This document shows, in pieces, positions 7,636-16,829 of a DNA stretch of 64,000 nt (position 1 is its first letter; the number at the start of each line of letters is the position of its first letter). Location: NCBI RefSeq assembly GCF_006442205.1, contig NZ_VFVR01000011.1, forward strand, positions 1-64,000. The letters are read 5' to 3'. The notes beneath the pieces were generated by a model. The model was not told where the DNA came from. It saw nothing but the letters and a program-made list of their open reading frames with translations, and made no database searches. A program made the translations under genes and the position numbers. The stretch comes from Mesorhizobium sp. B2-3-12 (lineage in GTDB: Bacteria > Pseudomonadota > Alphaproteobacteria > Rhizobiales > Rhizobiaceae).

Positions 7636-9491
7636 GCGGCGGGGGTCGAAGTCGGGCACACCGCGTCCGATCCATCGGCGTTGCGATAGCTGTAGATTCG
7701 CAGCGACGATGAAGCGTCCGTGGGGCACTCCCGCAACCATGTCGGCGGCCGGCCTTCAATCAGCCCCGCCGTGAATGGATAGGCGGCTTCCAGCCCCGGC
7801 AATGGCGGGCCTCGCCAGGCGCAAATCGCGACATGCGTTGCCTTGGAGGCATCGAGTATCGCGCGTGGGTCGGCGGTCGCCGGATCCAGAAAGCGATAGC
7901 TGCGCTCGATTCCCTTGGCTGACGGGTGATTGGGGATCGTCACCACCTTGGGCCCTTCGGCGAGCGCCACGAAACGCGCGCCGATCAGCGGGGGAGAAAG
8001 AACGACGGCGCCAGACGGCCAGTTCTGCTTCGGTTCAAAACGGCTCGAAAAGCAGCTATCGGCGAACTCGGCGGCGGGAACCGCCGCTTCGGACGGCTTT
8101 ACCGATAGGTGATACAGCAGCATCGCCCCGGACAAAACGAGACCGGGCAGGATCAATGCGTATCTGTTCGATGCCGCCGGCACCGGAGATTTCAAATAGC
8201 GACCCAACCTCGTATTCGGCAGGAGGCTCGCCAGCGCGAAAATGAGGCCGATGCCTGAGAAGATCGGAAGGTAGGGGTAGTAGCGGACATAACCGATCGC
8301 AAGCGCCAGCGAGAGCAGCGAAAACAGCGCCAAAATGACGATGGGCCGACTTCGACCTTGCGGCTTGGCGCAGATGACGGCTGGCGCAAGCGCGCCGATA
8401 AACAGCAGCGCCATGCTGAAAAAATCTGTCGACAGGACGACATCAGGGCGCCGGAACAGGCTCAACTCCTGAAGAATCCTGTTGATCATGTTGTCACGAA
8501 CATAGGCATCGAGCGGGGCATAGGGGCTGGCCAGGCATTGCGGGTACAACTTCGCCAGCGCCACCGCGCTGGCCGCCGCGAACGCCAGCAGAATGGCGGT
8601 GCGCATCGGCCATCCTCCACGCCGGCCCGCAAGCAAGGGCACGATGGCGAATGAGAGCCCGGCCGCGGCCAGTGCCGTCACATGCGGCGTCGAATAGGTG
8701 TCGCATCTGACCGCGTCATAGGCGGAGGGGGGCACGATTGCCGCGAACAGGCCGATTGCGCCGGCGGTCAAGGCCAGCCCGAAACCGGCGATCCTGTTTT
8801 CACCGCCCTCGCGGTCGAAGATCCAGTCAAAGGCATAGACCGCCATCACCAGGGCATAGAACGGCGCGAACTCGCTGCTGATGGCGATTGCCAGTGCCGT
8901 CAGCACCCCGTTGACGAAGGCGGAGAGGCGGCTCCGCGACAGCATCAACACCAGGGCCGCCAGCAGAAGCAGGATTTGCAGATTGTGGTAGTCGATCCGT
9001 CCGGGGGCGAATTCGAAAAAAGTGCGCGCGGCAAAGATCAAAGCCAACGGGAATGCAACGGCCGGATAGGCAAAGCCGACGGCGGTCATCAGCCGGTTGT
9101 AGAAATAAAGCGCGGGTGCGAGCAGAAGCAGCGGGCCGGCGAAGCATGCCAGCATCAAGGCCGGCTCTGAGCCGGCAAACGGGGCGAACAGGCGCACGAA
9201 CGCCGCGTAGGGCAGGTCGACGATCCACGGCCAGTGTGAGACATAGGGTTCGGGCTGGACAATACCGGGCAGCGTGCGGTCGAAGATGTTGCCCGTTTCA
9301 AGCAAGGTACGGATTTCGTGCAGCTTGAGGAGATCGTCGGCGTCATTGTTGAGCCGGAAGCCCAGGGACCACAGAGCGGTCATCAGGATCGCCATTCCGA
9401 AAAAGCAGAACAGCACCGGCGAGCTGGTATAAAGGCCTGGCAACCACGAAGGTCGCGCAGCGGCGTCGGCGTCGGCGTCGCCATTGCTCAT
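7620..9491 (-). CDS. large polytopic membrane protein, GT-C glycosyltransferase-like
   Basis: About 623 residues with roughly 11-13 hydrophobic helices spread to residue ~480, then a soluble C-terminal part containing several cysteines. Near the N-terminus, after the first helix, the segment NNDADDLLKLHEIRTLLETGN and then HWPWIVDLP resembles the acidic first loop and following loop of GT-C-fold, lipid-sugar-dependent glycosyltransferases. No close named family is recognised, so transfer of a sugar to a lipid or surface glycan is a guess. The ATG at 9491 is chosen because the longer frame runs back through the rpsA terminator. It is separate from rpsA transcription. Confidence 0.6.
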   Translation of the reverse strand: MSNGDADADAAARPSWLPGLYTSSPVLFCFFGMAILMTALWSLGFRLNNDADDLLKLHEIRTLLETGNIFDRTLPGIVQPEPYVSHWPWIVDLPYAAFVRLFAPFAGSEPALMLACFAGPLLLLAPALYFYNRLMTAVGFAYPAVAFPLALIFAARTFFEFAPGRIDYHNLQILLLLAALVLMLSRSRLSAFVNGVLTALAIAISSEFAPFYALVMAVYAFDWIFDREGGENRIAGFGLALTAGAIGLFAAIVPPSAYDAVRCDTYSTPHVTALAAAGLSFAIVPLLAGRRGGWPMRTAILLAFAAASAVALAKLYPQCLASPYAPLDAYVRDNMINRILQELSLFRRPDVVLSTDFFSMALLFIGALAPAVICAKPQGRSRPIVILALFSLLSLALAIGYVRYYPYLPIFSGIGLIFALASLLPNTRLGRYLKSPVPAASNRYALILPGLVLSGAMLLYHLSVKPSEAAVPAAEFADSCFSSRFEPKQNWPSGAVVLSPPLIGARFVALAEGPKVVTIPNHPSAKGIERSYRFLDPATADPRAILDASKATHVAICAWRGPPLPGLEAAYPFTAGLIEGRPPTWLRECPTDASSSLRIYSYRNADGSDAVCPTSTPAAQARP

Positions 9492-9548
9492 GGAAGTATT
9501 CCGTTGGACCGCCAGCAAATACGCGAGGAAGTTTATGTTCCCGTAAAG

Positions 9549-9585
9549 AAAAAGACCCGCCGGATCGCTCCGGCGGGTCTTTTTT
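9549..9585 (-). terminator. bidirectional Rho-independent terminator after rpsA
   Basis: Perfect 11-bp stem (AGACCCGCCGG at 9553-9563 with its complement at 9570-9580) and a 6-base loop. It is followed on the minus strand by a U-tract (AAAAA at 9549-9553 on the plus strand) and on the plus strand by TTTTT (9581-9585). It ends rpsA transcription 40 bases after its stop and insulates the membrane-protein gene. Confidence 0.9.
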
Positions 9586-9624
9586 GTAGGCGGCACGCGA
9601 GGCGTGCCGCCGATGGCTGACGCC

Positions 9625-11322
9625 TTAGCTGCCCTGCTTCTTCAGCGCGGCACCCAGGATGTCGCCCAGCGAAGCGCCGGAGTCGGTCGAGCCGTACTGT
9701 GCGACCGCTTCCTTCTCTTCGGCGATTTCCAGCGCCTTGATCGAGACCTGCAGCTTGCGGGTCTTCTTGTCGAAGGCGATGACGCGGGCGTCGACCTTCT
9801 GGCCGACGGTGAAACGCTCGGGGCGCTGCTCGTCGCGATCACGGCTGAGGTCGGAGCGCTTGATGAAGGTCTCAATGCCGCTGTCGACCAGCCGCACTTC
9901 CAGACCGCCATCCTTGACGCCGATGACTTCGCAGGTGACGACCGCGTTCTTGCGCAGTTCGCCTGAAGTCGCCGCCTCGCCGACCGTATCCTTGGCCAGC
10001 TGCTTGATGCCGAGCGAGATGCGCTCCTTGTCGATGTCGACGTCGAGCACCTGCGCCTTGACCATGTCGCCGCGATTGTACTCTTCGATGACCTGCTCGC
10101 CCGGACGGGTCCAGTCGAGGTCGGAGAGGTGAACCATGCCGTCCACATCGCCTTCGAGGCCGATGAACAGGCCGAACTCGGTCTTGTTCTTGACCTCGCC
10201 CTCGACCTGGCTGCCGACCGGATGGCTCGAGGCGAAAGCCTGCCACGGATTCTCCAGCGTCTGCTTGAGGCCGAGCGAGATGCGGCGCTTGGCCGGATCG
10301 ACCTCGAGCACCACCACGTCGACTTCCTGCGTCGTCGACAGGATCTTGCCGGGGTGCACGTTCTTCTTCGTCCACGACATTTCCGAAACGTGGATGAGGC
10401 CTTCGATGCCCGGCTCCAGCTCGACGAACGCGCCGTAGTCGGTGATGTTGGTGACCGTACCCTTGATCTTCTTGCCGATCGGGAACTTGGTGCCGATCTC
10501 GGACCACGGATCGCTCTCGAGCTGCTTCATGCCGAGCGAGATACGGTGGGTTTCCTGGTTGATGCGGATGATCTGCACCTTGACCGTCTGACCGATATTG
10601 AGGATTTCGGTCGGATGGTTGACGCGGCGCCATGCCATGTCGGTGACGTGCAGCAGGCCGTCGATGCCGCCGAGGTCGACGAACGCACCGTAGTCGGTGA
10701 TGTTCTTGACGACGCCTTCGACCACCTGGCCTTCTTCGAGGTTCTGCACGATTTCCGAACGCTGCTCGGCGCGGCTCTCCTCGAGCACGGTGCGGCGCGA
10801 CACCACGATGTTGCCGCGGCGGCGATCCATCTTGAGGATCTCGAAGGGCTGCGGGTTGTGCATCAGCGGGGAAACGTCGCGGATCGGGCGGATATCGACC
10901 TGGCTGCGCGGCAAGAAGGCCACGGCGCCGTCGAGGTCGACGGTGAAGCCGCCCTTGACCTGGTTGAAGATGACGCCTTCGACGCGCTCACCCTTGGTGA
11001 ACTTTTCTTCGAGACGGACCCAGCTCTCTTCGCGGCGAGCCTTCTCGCGCGACAGCATGGCTTCGCCCAGCGCGTTCTCGATGCGCTCGACATAGACTTC
11101 GACGGTGTCACCGACCTTGAGGGTGGTGTCCTTGCCCTTGACGCCGAATTCCTTCAGCGGCACGCGGCCTTCGACCTTGAGGCCGACGTCGATGATGGCC
11201 ATGTCCTTTTCGATCGCGGTGATCGTGCCCTTGACGACCTGGCCTTCGCCGGAGTGGCCGGCGGTGAATGATTCTTCGAGCAGGCTCGCGAAATCATCGC
11301 GAGTGGGATTTGCAACTGACAT
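9625..11322 (-). CDS. rpsA: 30S ribosomal protein S1
   Basis: 565 residues with six S1 (OB-fold) repeats. The repeats are recognisable from recurring blocks such as GTVTNITDYGAFVELEPGIEGLIH and VVKNITDYGAFVDLGGIDGLLH, each ending in a RISLGxKQ segment. Repeats 3-6 are the RNA-binding ones, and the first two dock on the ribosome. It unwinds and delivers mRNA to the 30S subunit and is essential in most Gram-negative bacteria. Length matches alphaproteobacterial S1. It lies downstream of cmk in the conserved aroA-cmk-rpsA order, 204 bases after cmk, which suggests its own promoter in that gap, and it ends at the strong terminator at 9549-9585. Confidence 0.98.
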   Translation of the reverse strand: MSVANPTRDDFASLLEESFTAGHSGEGQVVKGTITAIEKDMAIIDVGLKVEGRVPLKEFGVKGKDTTLKVGDTVEVYVERIENALGEAMLSREKARREESWVRLEEKFTKGERVEGVIFNQVKGGFTVDLDGAVAFLPRSQVDIRPIRDVSPLMHNPQPFEILKMDRRRGNIVVSRRTVLEESRAEQRSEIVQNLEEGQVVEGVVKNITDYGAFVDLGGIDGLLHVTDMAWRRVNHPTEILNIGQTVKVQIIRINQETHRISLGMKQLESDPWSEIGTKFPIGKKIKGTVTNITDYGAFVELEPGIEGLIHVSEMSWTKKNVHPGKILSTTQEVDVVVLEVDPAKRRISLGLKQTLENPWQAFASSHPVGSQVEGEVKNKTEFGLFIGLEGDVDGMVHLSDLDWTRPGEQVIEEYNRGDMVKAQVLDVDIDKERISLGIKQLAKDTVGEAATSGELRKNAVVTCEVIGVKDGGLEVRLVDSGIETFIKRSDLSRDRDEQRPERFTVGQKVDARVIAFDKKTRKLQVSIKALEIAEEKEAVAQYGSTDSGASLGDILGAALKKQGS

Positions 11323-11526
11323 TGTTTCTCCTGGAGTGTCCCGGGTTTTCGAGCGGGACGGGCGCCGTGGTTAGCGTTGCGTTGGCCTGCCGGCGTTCCG
11401 GGCTAAAAGGCCCTCGGCCGCTTTTCGAGCGGCAATTCCGGCGCATGAAGAATGCTGGCAGGCTGGTTCGTGCCCGATATGGGTATTTTCTTCGCCTCCG
11501 GCAACGGAAACGCGAGAAAACCTAGA

Positions 11527-12177
11527 TCAGGCCTTGTTTCTCTTGGCCAGCACGTCGTCGATGACAGCCATGGCCGCGAGAAACGCGGCTTCTATAGCCA
11601 TTTCGCTGGTATCAAGCAAGTGCGCGTCGGCGGCCGGCTTCAGCGGCGAGTCGATCCGGCCCATGTCGCGCTCGTCGCGGCGCACGATATCGGCGAGGAT
11701 TTCGGCGAAATTGGCCGTGCCGCCGATGCTCTCGATCTCGGCCAGCCGGCGCTTCGCCCGCACTTCGGCGCTGGCCGTCACATAGAGTTTTATGTCGGCG
11801 TCGGGGCAGACGACAGTGCCGATGTCGCGCCCGTCAAGGACCGCGCCCGGCGGTGCCTTGGCGAAGTCGCGCTGCTTATCGACCAGGATGTGCCGCACGG
11901 TGGGAAACACCGCGACCTTCGAGGCAGCCTCGCCGACCGCATGCGCTGACAGCACCGCGCGGTCGAGCTTTGCCAGGTCGACCTGGCGGGCGGCGGTTTC
12001 GGCGGCCGAGACGTTGTCGAGCGGCAGGCCGAGCCGCAGCAGTGCATGGGCCACCGCGCGGTAGGTGAGGCCGGTGTCGAGGAGATTCAGGCGATAGTGA
12101 TCGGCGAGACGCCGGGCCAGCGTGCCCTTGCCGGCACCGGCGGGGCCGTCGATGGCGATGGTGAAGACGTGGGTCAT
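11527..12177 (-). CDS. cmk: cytidylate kinase
   Basis: 216-residue (d)CMP kinase, ATP + (d)CMP to ADP + (d)CDP, in pyrimidine nucleotide salvage and turnover of RNA. The P-loop GPAGAGKGT is at residues 10-18, the CMP-binding LDTGLTYRAVA follows, and LDGRDIGTVV and KLYVTASAEVRAKRR (lid) are standard for the family. It lies between aroA and rpsA on the same strand, the usual alphaproteobacterial order. Confidence 0.97.
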   Translation of the reverse strand: MTHVFTIAIDGPAGAGKGTLARRLADHYRLNLLDTGLTYRAVAHALLRLGLPLDNVSAAETAARQVDLAKLDRAVLSAHAVGEAASKVAVFPTVRHILVDKQRDFAKAPPGAVLDGRDIGTVVCPDADIKLYVTASAEVRAKRRLAEIESIGGTANFAEILADIVRRDERDMGRIDSPLKPAADAHLLDTSEMAIEAAFLAAMAVIDDVLAKRNKA

Positions 12178-12203
12178 TGGCGGGCGGTCGATCCCAACAC
12201 GTT

Positions 12204-12386
12204 CGTCATCCCAGGGCGGAGCAGGAGCGAAGCTCCGTCGCGGAGACCCTGGGATCCATGCCGTGTCGTCAGCCGAGGGATGCGGCGGAGCAGAATATTG
12301 AACCGTTGCGGAGCGTTTGTGTCACGGCATGTATCCTGGGGTCTGCGCCGCGTCGCTCCGCTCCTTGCTTCGCCCCAGGATGACGA
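12204..12386. repeat. pair of inverted rhizobial palindromic repeats
   Basis: The 260-base gap between aroA and cmk holds two related palindromic units in opposite orientation. Unit 1 is framed by ATCCCAGGG (12208-12216) and its complement (12247-12255). Unit 2 is framed by ATCCTGGGG (12333-12341) and its complement (12373-12381). The units are joined head to head through CATGCCGTG (12257-12265) and CACGGCATG (12323-12331). The reverse complement of unit 2 aligns with unit 1 along most of its length. Elements of this type are abundant between genes in Mesorhizobium and relatives; a transcript would fold into a long cruciform-like structure. Confidence 0.7.
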
Positions 12387-12437
12387 AGGGAGGGATGTCG
12401 GCATCCAATCTCCGAGGTTTGCAATTGCCATCGACAA

Positions 12438-13796
12438 TCACCCGATCTCCGCGCCCAGCCCCGTCATCAGCCCCATGAACTCGGGAAAGCTCGTCGCGAT
12501 CATATTGGCGTCGTCGATGGTCACAGGTTTTTCCGTCGCCAGCCCCATCACCAGAAAGCTCATGGCGATGCGGTGGTCGAGATGGGTCTGCACGGTCGTA
12601 TCCAGGCCGTTGGGATTGCCGCCCAACCCCTTGCCGCCGGGCTTGCCGCGCACGGCGAGTGAAGCTTCGCCCTCGGTGCAGTCGACGCCGTTGAGCTTCA
12701 GCCCGTTGGCCACCGCCGACAGCCGGTCGGATTCCTTCACCCGCAGCTCTTCCAGTCCCTGCATCAGCGTCTCGCCCTCGGCGAAACTCGCGGCAACCGC
12801 CAGCACCGGATATTCGTCGATCATCGACGGCGCCCGCTCCGGCGGGACGGTAACGCCTTTCAGCTCGGAGTAACGCACGCGCAGGTCGGCGACATCCTCG
12901 CCGCCGGCATTGCGGGGGTTAAGAATGTCGATCTGGCCGCCCATCTCCTGCAGCGTCAGAAGCAGCCCGGTGCGGGTCGGGTTCATCAACACGTTCTCGA
13001 TCACGATGTCCGAGCCCGGCACGATCAGCGCGGCCACCAGCGGGAAGCCCGCCGAGGACGGGTCGCCGGGCACGGCGATTGTCTGGCCGGTCAGCTTGCC
13101 CTGGCCTTCGATGAAGATATGGCGCACGCCGCGCTCGTCGGTCTCGACCGACAGATTGGCGCCAAATCCCTTGAGCATCTTTTCTGTGTGGTCGCGCGTC
13201 ATCACCGGTTCGATGACGGTGGTGATTCCAGGCGTGTTGAGACCGGCCAGCAGCACCGCCGACTTCACCTGCGCCGAGGCCATCGGCACGCGGTAGGTAA
13301 TCGGAGCGGCGTGCTTGGGGCCATGCAGCGTGATCGGCATGCGGTCGCCGGGTGTCGCCTTCAGCACCTGCACGCCCATCTGGCGCAACGGTTCGAGCAC
13401 CCGGCCCATCGGCCGGCCGGACAGCGAGGCGTCGCCGATGAAGGTCGTCTCCATGTCATAGGTGCCGACGAGGCCCATGGTCAGCCGCGAGCCGGTGCCG
13501 GCATTGCCGAAATCGAGCGGGCCTTCCGGCTGCAGCAGCGCGCCGTTGCCGGTGCCGCGGATCACCCATTCGTCGCCGCGCTTTTCGATATGCGCGCCCA
13601 TTGCCTTCATGGCGGCACCGGTGCGCATCACGTCCTCACCCTCGAGCAGGCCGGTGATGCGGGTCTCGCCGGAGGCGAGCCCGCCGAACATGAAGGAGCG
13701 GTGCGAGATCGACTTGTCGCCCGGCACCCGTGCCGTGCCGGAAAGGGCGGATGATTTGCGGGCGGTGGCCGGCTTGGCAGCGGCGGCGTGAGACAT
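12438..13796 (-). CDS. aroA: 3-phosphoshikimate 1-carboxyvinyltransferase (EPSP synthase, class II type)
   Basis: 452-residue EPSP synthase, sixth step of the shikimate pathway (shikimate-3-phosphate + PEP). The N-terminal block VPGDKSISHRSFMFGGLASGETRITGLLEGEDV, the Lys28 region, MASAQVKSA and RAPSMIDEYPVLAVAA all match class II enzymes such as that of Agrobacterium CP4. Position 100, an alanine that confers glyphosate tolerance in CP4, is glycine here (DFGNAGTGSRL, codon GGC). It heads the aroA-cmk-rpsA block and diverges from the FYDLN gene. Confidence 0.97.
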   Translation of the reverse strand: MSHAAAAKPATARKSSALSGTARVPGDKSISHRSFMFGGLASGETRITGLLEGEDVMRTGAAMKAMGAHIEKRGDEWVIRGTGNGALLQPEGPLDFGNAGTGSRLTMGLVGTYDMETTFIGDASLSGRPMGRVLEPLRQMGVQVLKATPGDRMPITLHGPKHAAPITYRVPMASAQVKSAVLLAGLNTPGITTVIEPVMTRDHTEKMLKGFGANLSVETDERGVRHIFIEGQGKLTGQTIAVPGDPSSAGFPLVAALIVPGSDIVIENVLMNPTRTGLLLTLQEMGGQIDILNPRNAGGEDVADLRVRYSELKGVTVPPERAPSMIDEYPVLAVAASFAEGETLMQGLEELRVKESDRLSAVANGLKLNGVDCTEGEASLAVRGKPGGKGLGGNPNGLDTTVQTHLDHRIAMSFLVMGLATEKPVTIDDANMIATSFPEFMGLMTGLGAEIG

Positions 13797-14003
13797 GGAA
13801 TTTCCCTGGACGGAATGCCGGCGTGCCGGCGCTTTTTCATTTGTTGCGGCGGTCTCGTATCACGGCGGGGCGAAATGGTCATCCCCATGCTCGTCACTTG
13901 GCGCGAGGCCTTTCAATGCATGGTTTTGTGACGCCGGCTTTTGGCTTTGACAGAGCCGCAAACAGTGGTTAAGGGGACCACTCTTTTATTGACGAGGCTT
14001 GCC

Positions 14004-14396
14004 GTGGCAAAAACCGAACTTGGCACAAAGCGTGTCGACCCTGAAACGGGTCGAAAATTCTACGACCTGAACAAGGACCCGATCGTCTCGCCCTATACCG
14101 GCAAGACCTATCCGCGTTCCTATTTCGAGGATGGCAAGGTCGCCGCCCTCGAGGAGGACGAGGAAGTGGCCGAGAAGGAAGTGGATAGCGAGGAAGAAGA
14201 GGGCGCCGAAGTCGTTTCGCTCGAAGAGGCCGATGACGAGGCCAAGGGCGGCGACGATATTCCCGATCTGGGCGACGACGAGGACGATGTCGATCTTGGC
14301 GACGACGAGGATGACACGTTCCTCGCCGACGAAGAGGAAGAAGACGACGACGTTTCCGACATGATCGGCGTCGGCGACGACGACGACGAGGTCTGA
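14004..14396 (+). CDS. FYDLN-acid family protein (TIGR02300-like)
   Basis: About 130 residues. A conserved N-terminal module (LGTKRVDPETGRKFYDLNKDPIVSPYTGKTYPRSYF) is followed by a very acidic tail of Asp/Glu runs making up over half of the protein. The family is restricted largely to alphaproteobacteria and has no assigned function. I chose GTG 14004 because it begins the conserved module and follows GAGG by six bases; an in-frame ATG at 13941 is open but lacks support. It diverges from aroA and precedes the tRNA-Ala gene. Confidence 0.85.
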   Translation: MAKTELGTKRVDPETGRKFYDLNKDPIVSPYTGKTYPRSYFEDGKVAALEEDEEVAEKEVDSEEEEGAEVVSLEEADDEAKGGDDIPDLGDDEDDVDLGDDEDDTFLADEEEEDDDVSDMIGVGDDDDEV

Positions 14397-14403
14397 CAAG
14401 GCC

Positions 14404-14432
14404 GCGAAAAGCGGGCATTTGCCCGCTTTCGC
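14404..14432 (+). terminator. stem-loop after the FYDLN gene
   Basis: GCGAAAAGCGGGC and GCCCGCTTTCGC form a 12-bp stem with one bulged A and a 4-base loop, seven bases after the stop codon. There is no U-tract, so it may end or stabilise the transcript. Beyond it, up to the tRNA at 14569, nothing coding is seen. Confidence 0.5.
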
Positions 14433-14568
14433 AACATCGGAATAAAAAGCCGGTATTCAGGCTTGATATCTGGGAAGGGCGGGGTTAGAAGCCGCCTGCA
14501 CTAACGGCGCGGTCTTCCAACCCGCGCCGATCTCTCGCCGGAAACGGCGCCGGCTGACTGCCGGGAGT

Positions 14569-14644
<76 letters not shown>

Positions 14645-14820
14645 AGTCCTCTAGAGTTTCAGCTTTTTGTAACTGGCCCGTTGCCCTTTCGGCGGGGTGG
14701 CACAAGTCAATGCGACACGGTGGTCGGATTACACTCGCTCTTGCTGGGTTGGCGCTGGCGAACGGCGTCGGTGACGCGCCCGAAGATCATTGCTCGACAA
14801 TGCTGAGAAGACCCGTCACA

Positions 14821-15969
14821 TCACCACTCGGCGAAGGAGCCGTCCTTGTGACGCCAGATCGGGTTGTGCCAATTGTGGCCTTCCCTGGCCCGCTCCTTGA
14901 CATACTCCTCGTTGATCTCGACGCCGAGGCCCGGGCCGTCGGGGATGGCGACATAGCCATCCTCGTAGCGGAAGACATCCTTGTTGGCGGCGTAGTCGAG
15001 CAAATCGTTGGCGGCGTTGTAGTGGATGCCCAGACTCTGTTCCTGGATGAAACAGTTGTAGCTCACGGCATCGAGTTGCAGGCAGGCGGCGAGCGCGATC
15101 GGCCCCAGCGGGCAGTGCGGCGCCACCGCCACGTCATAAGCCTCCGCCATCGCCGCGATCTTGCGGCACTCGGTGATGCCGCCGGCATGCGACAGATCGG
15201 GCTGGATGATGTCGACGACGCCTTCCTCGAACACGGATTTGAAGTCCCAGCGGCTGTAGAGCCTCTCGCCTAGCGCGATCGGCGTCGAGCCAAGAGCGGC
15301 GATTTCCTTCAGCGCCTCGCGGTTTTCGCTGAGCACCGGCTCCTCGATGAACATCAGCCGGTAGGGCTCCAATTCCTTGACGAGGATGCGGGCCATAGGA
15401 CGGTGGACGCGGCCATGGAAATCGACGGCGATGCCGATATTGGGCCCGACCGCCTCGCGCACCATCGCGACGCGCTCGATGGCCGCATCGATTCTGTCGT
15501 GGCTGTCGACGATCTGCAGCTCCTCCGTGCCATTCATCTTGAGCGCCAGGAAACCGCGCGCGACCACTTCCTTGGCGCCCGCCGCCACCTCTGCCGGCCG
15601 GTCGCCGCCGATCCAGGAATAGACCTTGATGGTGTCGCGCAGCCTGCCGCCGAGCAGTTCATGGACGGGCACGCCGAGCGCCTTGCCTTTGATGTCCCAC
15701 AGCGCCTGGTCGATGCCGGCGATGGCGCTCATCAGGATCGGCCCGCCACGGTAGAAGCCGCCGCGATGCATCACTGTCCAGTGATCCTCGATCAGGCGAG
15801 GATCCTTGCCGATGAGATAGTCGCCAAACTCCTTGACCGCCGCTTCGACGGTCAACGCGCGACCCTCGACCACCGGCTCTCCCCAGCCGGTGACGCCGGC
15901 ATCGGTCTCGATCTTCAGGAACAGCCAGCGTGGCGGAACGATGTAGGTGGTGAGCGAGATGATTTTCAT
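14821..15969 (-). CDS. dgoD: D-galactonate dehydratase
   Basis: 382 residues, the same length as E. coli DgoD, in the mandelate racemase/enolase superfamily. It dehydrates D-galactonate to 2-keto-3-deoxygalactonate. Visible active-site residues are Asp183 and His185 in VDFHGR, the next metal ligands in FIEEP and ALGERL, and the histidine in APHCPLGP. The ATG at 15969 gives the family N-terminus MKIISLTTY; the open frame runs further but into the regulator gene. It lies directly downstream of the GntR regulator on the same strand and diverges from the araFGH operon. Confidence 0.93.
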   Translation of the reverse strand: MKIISLTTYIVPPRWLFLKIETDAGVTGWGEPVVEGRALTVEAAVKEFGDYLIGKDPRLIEDHWTVMHRGGFYRGGPILMSAIAGIDQALWDIKGKALGVPVHELLGGRLRDTIKVYSWIGGDRPAEVAAGAKEVVARGFLALKMNGTEELQIVDSHDRIDAAIERVAMVREAVGPNIGIAVDFHGRVHRPMARILVKELEPYRLMFIEEPVLSENREALKEIAALGSTPIALGERLYSRWDFKSVFEEGVVDIIQPDLSHAGGITECRKIAAMAEAYDVAVAPHCPLGPIALAACLQLDAVSYNCFIQEQSLGIHYNAANDLLDYAANKDVFRYEDGYVAIPDGPGLGVEINEEYVKERAREGHNWHNPIWRHKDGSFAEW

Positions 15970-15977
15970 GCGCGGTC

Positions 15978-16718
15978 TCAGTTGTTCTTGAGTTTCTTGG
16001 CGCTGACGAGGTCGCGCGCCGCGAGGTCGAGGATCCGGTTGGCGGCACCACGCGCCGCCTCGGCCTCGCGCATGCGCAGTGCCTCCACCACTTCGCGGTG
16101 CGCCGCCACGGCTTCCATGCGGCGGTCGAGCGAAATGGTCGCCGTCGCTTCCAGCGAGAATTTCAGCCCGGTGTCGATCAGATTGCCGATCTGGCGAAAG
16201 ATCGGATTGTGGCTCGCGGCATAGACGATCTGGTGGAAGGCAATGTCGCTGCGCGAGAAGGCGGCGAGGTCCTCGCCGGCATTGGCCATGCCACGCCACG
16301 CGGCTTCCAGGTCGGCGATCTCCTGCAGTGTCGCGCGCGTGGCGGCCAGTTCCGCGACCAGCGGCTCGATCGCCCGGCGTGTCTCCAGTATGGCATCGAA
16401 CAGCTTGTCGTCCAATGCGTGCGGCGCATGCCAGGCCAGCACCTGCGGGTCGATGATGTTCCAGTCGTCCTCGTTGCACACGATGGTGCCGACGCGCGGC
16501 CGCGACAGCACCAGCCCCTTGGCGGCGAGAACCTTCAGGGCCTCGCGAATGACGGTGCGGCTGACGCCATACTCGACGCCGAGTTCGTTTTCGGTGGGCA
16601 GGGAGGAGCCGGCCGGATAGCGTCCGGAAAAGATGTCGGAGGCCATAGCCTTCGTCACATCGGGCATGACGCGCGGGCGGCGCGTGTCGGCTGAAGCCTT
16701 CTTAGACGTTTCGGTCAC
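15978..16718 (-). CDS. GntR-family regulator, FadR/FCD subfamily (DgoR-like)
   Basis: About 246 residues. The winged helix is GSSLPTENELGVEYGVSRTVIREALKVLAAKGLVLSRPRVGTIV, followed by an all-helical FCD effector domain with metal-type histidines (IAFHQIV, AAHREVVEAL). FCD regulators usually sense an organic or sugar acid. The GTG at 16718 is preferred because a GGAGGAGGG site lies just before it; an ATG at 16748 would place that site inside the gene. It precedes dgoD by eight bases and diverges from araF, so it probably represses both units in response to a sugar-acid intermediate. Confidence 0.85.
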   Translation of the reverse strand: MTETSKKASADTRRPRVMPDVTKAMASDIFSGRYPAGSSLPTENELGVEYGVSRTVIREALKVLAAKGLVLSRPRVGTIVCNEDDWNIIDPQVLAWHAPHALDDKLFDAILETRRAIEPLVAELAATRATLQEIADLEAAWRGMANAGEDLAAFSRSDIAFHQIVYAASHNPIFRQIGNLIDTGLKFSLEATATISLDRRMEAVAAHREVVEALRMREAEAARGAANRILDLAARDLVSAKKLKNN

Positions 16719-16829
16719 CTCAGCCCTCCTCCAAGGCGGCGAACCCACTGATTTCGCACAGCCGGCCCGGCCTTACCGGATGCGGATGATTTGCGCCAGC
16801 GATCCTTGGTCAGAGCATGTAGCTCAATT

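Noticed and set aside
10129..11271. 380-codon plus-strand open frame opposite rpsA
   Set aside because: It mirrors the repeated S1 domains of rpsA and has no independent support.
12438..13796. EPSP synthase as an acquired glyphosate-resistance gene
   Set aside because: It is in the conserved aroA-cmk-rpsA order and carries Gly100, so it looks like the native, probably sensitive enzyme.
14214..14396. Acidic Asp/Glu repeat as a frameshift or sequencing artefact
   Set aside because: A long acidic tail is the known form of the FYDLN family and the frame is open to a normal stop.
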